Assembly (NCBI GenBank): GCA_017307855.1
Contig: JAFKGD010000014.1
Span: 117,761-181,760 of the forward strand
Direction of reading: 5' to 3'
DNA length: 64,000 bases
Origin: Burkholderiales bacterium
Lineage (GTDB): Bacteria > Pseudomonadota > Gammaproteobacteria > Burkholderiales > Burkholderiaceae_C
The notes beneath the pieces are model-generated. The model was not told where the DNA came from. It saw only the letters and a program-made list of their open reading frames with translations, and made no database searches. Positions 17,495 to 25,600 of the stretch are shown piece by piece. The translations under genes were made by a program, and so were the position numbers. The first letter of the stretch is position 1. Every line of letters starts with the position of its first letter.

Positions 17495-18499
17495 ATGAAG
17501 ACCCCTTCCACCACCTTCCGCATCACACGCCGCCAGGGCGTTCTTGCCACCACCTTCGCCGCCGCGCTGCTGGCCGCCGGCGCCGCGTACGCGCAGCAGC
17601 CCTATCCGAACAAGGTGGTCCGCCTCGTCGTGCCTTTCGGCACCGGCGGCACCACCGACATCGTGGCCCGCGTGATGGCCGATCCGCTGGGCCGCGCGCT
17701 GGGCCAGCCGGTGATCGTGGAGAACAAGGCCGGCGGCGGCGGCACCGTGGGTGCGGCCGAAACCGCCCGTGCCACGCCCGACGGCTATGCGCTGGGCATG
17801 GCCACGGTGTCCACCACGGCCGCCAACCCCGCCATCAACCCGAAGATTCCGTACAACCCGCTGACCGACTTCACTCCCATCATCAACATCGCGGCCACGC
17901 CCAACGTGCTGGTTGTGCATCCCTCGTTCCCCGCGCAGAACTACAAGGAACTGCTGGCCGAGCTGAAGAAGAGCCCTGGCAAGTATTCGTACGCCTCGGG
18001 CGGCACGGGCTCCATCTCGCACCTGCAGATGGAACTGTTCAAGGGCCTCACGGGCACGTTCATGACGCACATCCCGTACCGCGGCGACGGCCCGGCGCTC
18101 AACGACACCGTGGCCGGCCAGGTGCTGGTGCAGTTCGGCAACCTGCCCTCGGCGCTGCCGTTCATCCAGGCCGGCCGCCTGCGCGCCATCGCCGTGGCCG
18201 CGCCGCAGCGGCTGTCGATCATGAAGGACACCCCCACCTTCGAGGAGATCGGCCTCACGCGCATGAACCGCATGGCCTACTTCGGCATCGCCGGCCCCAA
18301 GGGCCTGCCGCGCGACGTGGTCGACAAGGTGAATGCCGCGGCGCGCCAGGTGCTGCAGGACCCGGCGGTGCGCAAGCGCGTCGAGGACACGGGCTCGGTC
18401 GTCGTCGCCAACACGCCGGAGCAGTTCGCCCAGCAGATCCGCGAAGAGTTCGACAGCTACCGCCAGGTCGTCACCGACCAGAAGCTCACGCTGGAGTAA
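17495..18499 (+). CDS. Bug-family (TctC-like) periplasmic solute-binding protein
   Basis: The product is a 334-residue extracytoplasmic binding protein of the tripartite tricarboxylate transporter type, a family greatly expanded in Burkholderiales. It has a signal peptide (TRRQGVLATTFAAALLAAGA; the Arg pair gives it a Tat-like look). The Bug motifs are VRLVVPFGTGGTTDIVARV, GQPVIVENKAGGGGTVGA, FTPIINIAATPNVLVVHPSF and GKYSYASGGTGS. It would present a carboxylate, probably the substrate of the surrounding enzymes, to membrane components not encoded here. An AAAGGAG site lies 7 bp before ATG 17495. Confidence 0.93.
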   Translation: MKTPSTTFRITRRQGVLATTFAAALLAAGAAYAQQPYPNKVVRLVVPFGTGGTTDIVARVMADPLGRALGQPVIVENKAGGGGTVGAAETARATPDGYALGMATVSTTAANPAINPKIPYNPLTDFTPIINIAATPNVLVVHPSFPAQNYKELLAELKKSPGKYSYASGGTGSISHLQMELFKGLTGTFMTHIPYRGDGPALNDTVAGQVLVQFGNLPSALPFIQAGRLRAIAVAAPQRLSIMKDTPTFEEIGLTRMNRMAYFGIAGPKGLPRDVVDKVNAAARQVLQDPAVRKRVEDTGSVVVANTPEQFAQQIREEFDSYRQVVTDQKLTLE

Positions 18500-18509
18500 A
18501 AACGGCGCC

Positions 18510-19466
18510 ATGACCACCCCCGACTCCAACTCCCGCATCCCCGTCCTCGTCCTGTGCCCGCTGCAACAGCAGCACGTGCGCCAGATCGCCGACCTGTTCG
18601 ACATCGTCTACGCGCCCACGCCCGCCGAGCGCGCGCAGGCCATCGCGCAGCAGGGTGCGCGCTTTCGCTGCGTGCTCTCCATCGGCACCATCGGCCTGAC
18701 GGCCGACGAGATCGCCGCCATGCCGGCGCTGGAACTGGTGTGCGCCCTGGGCGTGGGCTACGAGACCATCGACGTGGCGGCGGCGAAGGCGCGCGGGCTG
18801 GTGGTGGCCAACGGCGCGGGCACCAACGATGCCTGCGTGGCCGACCACGCCTTCGGCCTGCTGCTGGCGGCCGTGCGCGGCCTGGTCGTGCTGGATCGCG
18901 GCACGCGCCAGGGCCTGTGGCGCGACCAGATGACGGCCTACACCCCCACCGTCGGCGGCAAGCGGCTGGGCATCCTGGGCATGGGCATGATCGGCCGCCA
19001 GCTCGCGCGCCGCGCCGAGGGCTTCGACATGCAGGTGGCCTACCACTCGCGCAGCGCCAAGCCCGATCTGCCCTACCAGCGCTTCGACACACTGCTCGAA
19101 CTGGCGCAGTGGGCCGACTTCCTGGTCGTGGCCACGCCCGGCGGCGCCGAGACGAAGCACATGGTCGATGCGGCCGTGATCGACGCCCTGGGGCCGCAGG
19201 GCGCGCTGGTCAACATCGCGCGCGGCAGCGTGGTCGATACCGCTGCGCTGGCGAGCGCACTGCGCGAAGGCCGCCTGGGCTGCGCGGGCATCGACGTCTA
19301 CGAAAGCGAGCCGGAACGTCCGCGCGAACTGGTGGAGCTGGACAACATCGTCATCACGCCGCACGTGGCCGGCCGCTCGCCCGAGGCCATGCAGGCGTCG
19401 GTGGACCGCTTCGTCGAGAACGCCCAGGGCCATTTCAGCGGCCGTGGCGTGGTCACGCCCGTCTGA
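18510..19466 (+). CDS. D-isomer-specific 2-hydroxyacid dehydrogenase
   Basis: This is a second member of the same family in the operon, 318 residues. Its active site is complete: the NAD-binding LGILGMGMIGRQL (153-165), Arg239 in NIARGSVVDTAAL, Glu267 in DVYESEP and His285 in TPHVAGRS. It probably acts as a glyoxylate/hydroxypyruvate- or D-lactate-type dehydrogenase, converting a 2-oxoacid and a D-2-hydroxyacid. It starts 10 bp after the Bug gene. Confidence 0.87.
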   Translation: MTTPDSNSRIPVLVLCPLQQQHVRQIADLFDIVYAPTPAERAQAIAQQGARFRCVLSIGTIGLTADEIAAMPALELVCALGVGYETIDVAAAKARGLVVANGAGTNDACVADHAFGLLLAAVRGLVVLDRGTRQGLWRDQMTAYTPTVGGKRLGILGMGMIGRQLARRAEGFDMQVAYHSRSAKPDLPYQRFDTLLELAQWADFLVVATPGGAETKHMVDAAVIDALGPQGALVNIARGSVVDTAALASALREGRLGCAGIDVYESEPERPRELVELDNIVITPHVAGRSPEAMQASVDRFVENAQGHFSGRGVVTPV

Positions 19467-19482
19467 CCGCGGAGCGCACTGC

Positions 19483-20301
19483 ATGGACGCCACCCACGCG
19501 CGGGCTGCCGCCGCACGCCTGCTCGCCCATCGGCACGCCACCGCCCGCGTGGGCGTGCCGCAGACCCACGCCCCGCTGCCCCCGGCGGGCACCGTGCTCG
19601 ATGGCGCACTCGCGCCCGCCACCGCGCAGGACGCCTACGACATCCAGGACGCATTGACGGCAGAACTCGGCCCCGTGGGCGGCTGGAAGGTGGGCGCGCG
19701 TGGAGAGGCCACGCCCACCTGCGCGCCGATCTGGCGCAGCCTGCGCCACGACGAAGTCAGCGCGCCCGTGTTCGCAGGCGACGCGGTCGACTACGAATGC
19801 GAGATCGCCTACGTCTTCGCCCGCGACCTGCCGGCCACCGGCACGCCCTACGCGGCGCCCGATGTGCTGGCGGCCATCGGCAGCACCCACGTCGGCATGG
19901 AGCTGCTGACGCCGCGCTTTGCCACACCCGCAGCCAACCCGGCCGAATCGCTCGTCATGCTGGCCGATGGCCTGCACTGCGGCGCCTACATCCTGGGCGC
20001 GCCCGTGCCGGGCTATCGCGCGGTGAATTGCGCCACGCAGCCGGTGCGCGTGGACGTGAACGGCCAGACCGTGATCGACCACGCAGGTGGCGCCACCGTG
20101 CCCGACCTCGTGCCGCTGCTCGTGTGGCTGGCCAACCACCTGGCCGCGCGCGGCCAGCCGATCCGGGCGGGCAATGTCGTCACCACCGGATCGTGGATGG
20201 GCAAGCGAGGGGCGCTGGAGGATGGGACGGGCGCGGTGCGCGAAGTGCGCACGCGGTTCGAGGGGGTGGGGGAGTTGAGGGTGCGCTTCGGGACAGGGTG
20301 A
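19483..20301 (+). CDS. 2-keto-4-pentenoate hydratase / fumarylacetoacetate hydrolase-family protein
   Basis: The product is a 272-residue enzyme resembling MhpD/DmpE hydratases and 4-oxalocrotonate decarboxylases, which act on 2-oxo-enoic acids from aromatic ring cleavage. Probable metal ligands are Glu105 and Glu107 in DYECEIAYVF and Glu140 in THVGMELL. The family glycine-rich segment IRAGNVVTTGSWMG lies near the C-terminus. ATG 19483 has a GGAG site at 8 bp. It is the last gene of the operon; the next 170 bp hold no gene or terminator I can support, and then the convergent CDI region begins. Confidence 0.8.
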   Translation: MDATHARAAAARLLAHRHATARVGVPQTHAPLPPAGTVLDGALAPATAQDAYDIQDALTAELGPVGGWKVGARGEATPTCAPIWRSLRHDEVSAPVFAGDAVDYECEIAYVFARDLPATGTPYAAPDVLAAIGSTHVGMELLTPRFATPAANPAESLVMLADGLHCGAYILGAPVPGYRAVNCATQPVRVDVNGQTVIDHAGGATVPDLVPLLVWLANHLAARGQPIRAGNVVTTGSWMGKRGALEDGTGAVREVRTRFEGVGELRVRFGTG

Positions 20302-20471
20302 GAGCCTTGGCGTAGAAGGCCGGCGCAGGCAAGCGCTGAGTGATCAACTGTGATGCGGAATCGCCGCAGTTCGCTCATCGTGCATGGGCGATGTTCCTGT
20401 CGATTCAAGAGGTCGTCGCCCCACAGTGCCTATCGCCAGATCGCAAGCCCTCTGCGCCTCTGTTCTGTAGG

Positions 20472-20921
20472 TCATTGCAGCGGGAATGGCACTTCAATGG
20501 GCTTGCGGTCAGGGTCGCGAAGGAACTGCAGGTAGGTTTGTACGGCGAGTTTGAACTGCGCCAACGTGACCTCACCGCCTTCTTCACCATAGCCATCGTC
20601 AACATAGCCTTCAGTAAAACCGAACTCAAACCAGAACGTTGCCTTGGTGGAATTGAAGACTGCGGAAGTGGCGTTTATTCCAACGCTTGATTTTTGAATC
20701 TCCTCTCGCTCAACTTGCGCAATACTTTCAATCGCCAATTCGAGAACTTCTGCCGGAAACGTACTCAGTGCCGCGCACATCATCTCGTAGTGCTCAACTG
20801 GAACTGCCCTTGGTGTCAGTACATGCAAGTCGTAGTCAGTACTGGTTCGCTGCCTAATCCAGATTCTTTCTATGCAACGGAGAGTCAAATAGTCATGCGT
20901 TGATTCGGTTCTCATCTTCAC
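20472..20921 (-). CDS. Putative CDI immunity protein of orphan cassette 2
   Basis: I do not recognise the family of this 149-residue protein. It has no signal peptide or membrane segment, is acidic overall (YVDDGYGEEGGEVTLAQF near the C-terminus) and ends in PFPLQ. Its start overlaps the stop of the upstream toxin fragment by 4 bp (ATGA at 20918-20921), the coupling typical of toxin-immunity pairs. Base composition is visibly more AT-rich than the flanking operon. By position it is inferred to be a soluble cytoplasmic immunity protein against the toxin remnant at 20918-21319. Confidence 0.65.
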   Translation of the reverse strand: MKMRTESTHDYLTLRCIERIWIRQRTSTDYDLHVLTPRAVPVEHYEMMCAALSTFPAEVLELAIESIAQVEREEIQKSSVGINATSAVFNSTKATFWFEFGFTEGYVDDGYGEEGGEVTLAQFKLAVQTYLQFLRDPDRKPIEVPFPLQ

Positions 20922-21319
20922 GATCCGATTGGAGAAAAGGTGGTTCTGCCACTATCGGAGAAGAACTGGATCTTCACACCCGCTGGCGTTGTTCCAATAA
21001 AGGATCTTCCGACAGGTGTGTCTGCTCTACCAGCCTTGAATGCCTCTGCCACTTCGTATTCAATTCGCGCCTGCGACCAACTCGCATCGAAAAAAGTGGA
21101 AGGCTGCAGATTGCCCGTTCTTGCGTTGACCTTATCCACCCAAGAACTGGTCAGTGCATTCTGCTGGCCGCCGGGCCCCACGCCTGACAGACACGCCAGA
21201 TCGCCATTGGCGCACTTCGCTGTCCCGGCGTCTTTTCCCCAGGAATCTCGGCGGAGCCCTGCGGGGCGGCACTCGGGCGGTAAGGTGAACCTCCCGATAT
21301 CCACCTCGCGTTTCCTATT
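20918..21319 (-). pseudogene. Orphan CdiA-CT fragment (cassette 2), truncated toxin
   Basis: This reading frame carries a remnant of a CdiA pretoxin junction, TAKCANGDLACLSGVG with GGQQN (Cys codon at about 21214). The same junction occurs in full-length cdiA and in orphan cassette 1. After it comes an unrelated toxin tail (residues WVDKVNARTGNLQPSTFFDA, then SWSQARIEYEVAEAF, then FIGTTPAGVKIQFF). The tail pattern recalls the C-terminal half of bacterial EndoU-type nucleases, but no upstream His pair is present, so it looks truncated; that resemblance is from memory and weak. There is no clear start codon. The frame stays open to 21466 but overlaps the previous immunity gene. Confidence 0.6.
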
Positions 21320-21321
21320 GA

Positions 21322-21555
21322 CTACTTCCTGAAGAATTTCCTTGCCCAACGAAATGCGACTTCGAGCAGATTCTCTCCAGGGTCGCCAAGACCAAGCATT
21401 CTTGCTTGAGAGTCGTAGCCTGCAACGGCTGCAATACCGAGGCCGCAAAGGCTGAACCAGTACCAATGCTTTGACGGGATTTCAAGAAAAATCCACGGTC
21501 CTAAAGCCGCAGACAAGCCTACGACCAGCGCAATTGAAGTCAGTTTCGGCTTCAT
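21322..21555 (-). CDS. Putative membrane CDI immunity protein of orphan cassette 1
   Basis: The product is a 77-residue protein with two hydrophobic segments (about 8-26 and 32-47) and a basic C-terminal tail (RWARKFFRK). It is clearly related to the protein at 22421-22666: both share MKx[KR]L, GPW.F, PSK.WY and QxxxLGLGDPxExxL. It follows the orphan toxin frame by 24 bp. A membrane location suggests protection against a toxin acting at the inner membrane. Function is inferred from position and from the paralogous pair. Confidence 0.7.
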   Translation of the reverse strand: MKPKLTSIALVVGLSAALGPWIFLEIPSKHWYWFSLCGLGIAAVAGYDSQARMLGLGDPGENLLEVAFRWARKFFRK

Positions 21556-21579
21556 CTTTTTGGCCCCCCCACTGCGTTG

Positions 21580-22420
21580 TCAAAGTCGATCCTTTATCGT
21601 TTGTAGTCGTGGCTTAATCTCGCGTTCAGCTATCTCGTTTACTAGTGCCATTGGAATACCAGTCCGCTCTGAAAATGATTCGACCGCGATATCTACAGCT
21701 GTATCCACAACTATTTTTCCAGCGCTCGGATTGAACATTTGCTCAAGCAATCCAGCAATGCCAGCCGTAATCTCGAATGAAAGCACGAGGGGAGCATTCC
21801 CCGTTGCCGTAGCAAGCGCAGCAGCCCTCTGATAGTCTGTGCTGGCCTGTCCAAACACCTGTCCGATGGCCTTTTGCTGCTCAAGCGTGAGCGGTGCATT
21901 TTGCTGCCCACCTGAACCCACGCCTGACAAACACGCCACATCACCATTGGCGCACCGCGCAGTCGGTACATCCTTTGCACCCTGAGTTGTCTGCACCACC
22001 GATGGCGCGCTTGGACTGTAGGGAGAGCTACCCGGTATCCACCCCGCGTTCTCCTGCGTGTTGGCAATGATGTATTGCTGAATGTCGGCATCGTACTGAC
22101 CCGGCACTTCCGCGACGGCGTTGCCATATGCAGTCTTGGGCATGCTGGGGTCTTGGGCGATGCTGTCCTGGATCGACTGTGGATATTCGTCAGCACGGTC
22201 ATCGTATTGGGCAACTCACCGAACGCAACATTGCCCATCAGCTGCATCTGCTCCTCGATCTGCTCGGCGGTGTACTTGCCCGGTATGCGCCGCCCTCGGC
22301 CAACTTGGAAGCTTCTTCAGAATCGCTGTCTTTGAGTTCGTCGTACTTCTTCGTAGCGTAGCCGCTCAATGCTTTGCTGGCCTGCTTGCCGAACTCCGCC
22401 GGAGTAGTGACTATTTCAAT
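21580..22420 (-). pseudogene. Orphan CdiA-CT (cassette 1): decayed pretoxin plus toxin domain
   Basis: This is a displaced copy of the 3' end of cdiA. Reading from 22420, VTTPAEFGKQASKAL and LAEGGAYR match the full-length protein. About 90 residues are then missing, joining out of frame to GKYTAEQIEEQMQLMGN. A two-base insertion (about 22190) shifts the frame again. From ATG 22143 the frame is intact for 187 residues: MPKTAYGNAVAEVPGQYDAD, the Cys-pair motif TARCANGDVACLSGVG, and a toxin domain sharing about half its residues with that of cdiA. The intact part could still be expressed, or could recombine into cdiA. Confidence 0.75.
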
Positions 22421-22666
22421 CTAACCCCCCAACTTTCTCCGAAGCGCACCTTTCGCACTACGTAGTAGGCCCTGAAGAAACTCCTCTGCCGGATCGCCTA
22501 ATCCAAGCTGCTTCATCTGTGCGCCATAGCCGATCCAAGCCAGAAGGATCGTCGCCACAAGGTAGCCCAGATACCAGAGTTTCGACGGAGGAGCGTCAAA
22601 AGCCCACGGTCCAAAAATAAGTCCTAGACTCAATACTGCCAAGAGACTAGAGAGTCTAAGTTTCAT
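22421..22666 (-). CDS. cdiI: CDI immunity protein CdiI (two-helix membrane type)
   Basis: The product is an 81-residue protein whose ATG (22666) overlaps the cdiA stop by 4 bp, marking it as the cognate immunity gene. It has two hydrophobic segments (about 6-23 and 32-49), then GYGAQMKQLGLGDPAEEFL and a basic tail (RSAKGALRRKLGG). It is paralogous to the protein at 21322-21555. An immunity protein in the inner membrane would fit a CdiA-CT that damages or crosses that membrane; this is inference from architecture. Confidence 0.8.
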   Translation of the reverse strand: MKLRLSSLLAVLSLGLIFGPWAFDAPPSKLWYLGYLVATILLAWIGYGAQMKQLGLGDPAEEFLQGLLRSAKGALRRKLGG

Positions 22667-25600
22667 TTCTTGATACCAGTTTGGCGGTCGATCCACTTAC
22701 GAGCGTTCTCTAACCGAGGCTTGATGGTGTGCTCAATTGCCTCATTCACAACGACAAGTGGAATTCCTGTGGCAGTGGAGAACTCCTTCGCAGCAAGATC
22801 GAGGGCAATCGAATCAATCATCACTTTTCCTGTACTTGGAAGAAGAGCCTGTTCAAGCAAACTTGCAACGCCAGAAGCGACCTCGAAGACGAGCGCGTAC
22901 TGCACGTTTCCTGTAGCTGTCATTAGACCTGCGATTCGCTGGTAGTTTGTGCTTAGCTGCCCAAAATACTCCCCGGCGGCACGCTGCTCTTCCGCCGTCA
23001 GCGGCAAGTCCTTGCGGCTCTCCCGCCCGATGCCCGCAATACAGTCCACATCCCCGTTTGCGCACCTCGCAGTCGGTACATCCTTTGCTCCCTGGGGTGT
23101 CTGCACCACCGATGGCGCGCTTAGACTGTAGGGTGAGCTACCCGGTATCCACCCCGCGTTCTCCTGCGTGTTGGCAATGATGTACTGCTGAATGTCGGCA
23201 TCGTACTGACCCGGCACTTCGACAACAGCGTTGCCATATGCAGTCTTGGGCATGCTCGGGTCCTGGGCGATGCTGTCCTGGATCGACTGGAGATTTGTCA
23301 GTACGGTCATCGTATTGGGCAACTCGCCGAACGCAACATTGCCCATCAGCCGCATCTGCTCCTCGATTTGCTCGGCGGTGTATTTGCCGCCGCTGCGTGC
23401 GGCCAGTTTCCTGGCCAGTTCTTTCTCGGTGGGATGCAACTGCCGGTTGTTCACATCGGTGTTGAAGGCGCTCGTTGCGCCGGCATATCCGCCCACCGCG
23501 GCACCGAGGCCTGCGGCCAACCCGGCGCCAATCGCCTGGCGCACGCCCTCGGGCAACTCAGCCGTCAGTTGGTTGATGTAGTCGGCTGACAGCGCCGCCA
23601 TTCCTGCCCCGGCAGCCCCAGCCGTTCCACCCGTCAAAGCACCGATGGTCGTGTGCGCCAGCACGCGGTAGATGCCCCCTTCGGCCCATTTGGCCGCTTC
23701 CTCTGGATCGGTGTCCTTGAGCTCGTTGTACCTGCGGGTGGCATAGTCCCCCACGGCCTTGCTGGCCTGCTTGCCGAACTCCGCCGTGATGGTGACCTGG
23801 GCGTTGACCTCGCGTTCGACTCTTTCCCTGTCGAAGATCCTGCCGATGCCCGATGTGCCGTCCGTGCTGCGCACCGCTTCGTCACCGGCAATGCCGCTGA
23901 TGCCTGATCGAGTGGTGCTGCTCGCACTGCCGCTGTCGCTGCCGATACCCGCGCTGCCGCCGGGCTTGGCATCGATGGTGTTGCCGTTGCTGTCCTTGCC
24001 TGCGGCGCTGTAGCTGGCGCTCGCGCTCCATCCGCTGGCGCTGTAGTCGGCCCTGTTCTGGATGTCGGTGGTGGTGAGGGTGCCGCCGGTCTCGAAGCGG
24101 TTGCGGCCTTTTTCGACCGCCTTGTCGGTGCTGGCGATCACGCCGCCGTGCAGGTCGGTGTCGCCTTTGACCCTGACGTCGAAGCCGCCGTCGCCGGCCT
24201 GGATGCCGCTGGTTTCCCCGACGCTGGCGTACTCGCTGTCGGTCCGGGTGCGCCCGGCGCTCACGCTGCCGCCGGTGGGTACGCCCGCGGGGCTGAAGCT
24301 GATGCTGCCGCCGGCGCTCTTGCTGCTGGCGTGATAGCTGCTGGTGTCCTGGCGGCTCTCTATGGCAAGGTCGCCGCCCACGTCCAGGGTCACTTGGGGC
24401 GCGGCCACCGCTGCGCCGCGCAGGTCGGTGTCACCGCCGCTGCGCACGCTGACGCTGTCGCCGCCCGTGACGTGGGTGTTGGTGTGCGCCACATCCTGCC
24501 CGGCACCGGAGCCGCTGCCCCGGCTGGCCGAGGCGTTGAAGCCCAGGCCGGTGGTGCCCGCGCCGAAGCCGGCGCTCATGCCCACGCTGGCGCTACGGCT
24601 GGAGGAGTTCTGGCTGTAGGTGGCGCTGTCCTGCGCGGATTCGAGGATCACGTCGCCATCGGCGCGCAGGGTGGCCTGGTGGCCGGCGGCCACGTCGCTG
24701 CCGCGCACGCGCAGGTCGCTGCCTTCGCCCTGGCCGGAGACGACGATGGAGACGTCGCCCCCCGCACCCACCCGGCTGCCGCGCGCGGTGTCGGTGGTCT
24801 CGGTGGTGGTGGTGCTGCTTTTGCTGCTGCCGGCGCTCACGTTGACGCTGAAGCCCGTGGCCTTGTCGGGGCTGAAGTTTCCGGCTTTGTCGGTGAGGCT
24901 GTTGTAGGTGTTGTAGGCGCCCAGGCCGGCGGCGCCCGCGCCCAGGGCCTTCATTCGGGCGCTGCCGGTGTCACCCATGGCGCGGGCCACATTGCCGATG
25001 GTCTGGCCCGCATCGATCACTGGGTTGCTTACGCTGACAGTGACACCGCTTTGCTTGAAGCTCTGGGTCGTCGTCGATTGGCCCGTCTCGCGGGCTTCGG
25101 TGATGTCCACGCGCCGGGCGGTGATGTCGATGTCGCCGCCGGGGGCGAGCACGTCGGAGCCGCTCTGGCGGTAGGTGTTGCCGGCCGAGAGGGTGACGTC
25201 GCCGTCGATGGCGCCTACGGTGCTGGCGGCTGCCGTGGTGCCGCTGCTGTGCTGCGTGCCGGTGGCCTGTTGTTTGCCGAGGGTGACGCCGATGCCGCCG
25301 CCAGAGAACACGCCGCTCTTCCTGGTTTCGCTGAAGTGGCTGGACGAGTAGGTGTTGGTGGCGGCTTCGATCGTGAGGTCGCGGCCGGCGCCAAGCGCCG
25401 TGCCGTGGTCCGAGATCACGCTGCTGCCCTTCACGGTGAGATCCCGCTTGGCCTGGATGTCGACGGTGTTGCCGCTGAAGCTGGAGCCGATGGCGGTGTC
25501 GCTGTGCGCTTCGTCACGCGTGGTGCTGCTCTTCTTCGACACCAGGTTACGGCTGCTGGAGTGAGCCCCGAAGGTGCTGTCGCTGGTGGCGCGGCCGTCC

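Noticed and set aside
20302-20471. Search for a gene or terminator between the catabolic operon and the CDI region
   Set aside because: Nothing beyond short unsupported frames; no hairpin with a T run was seen.
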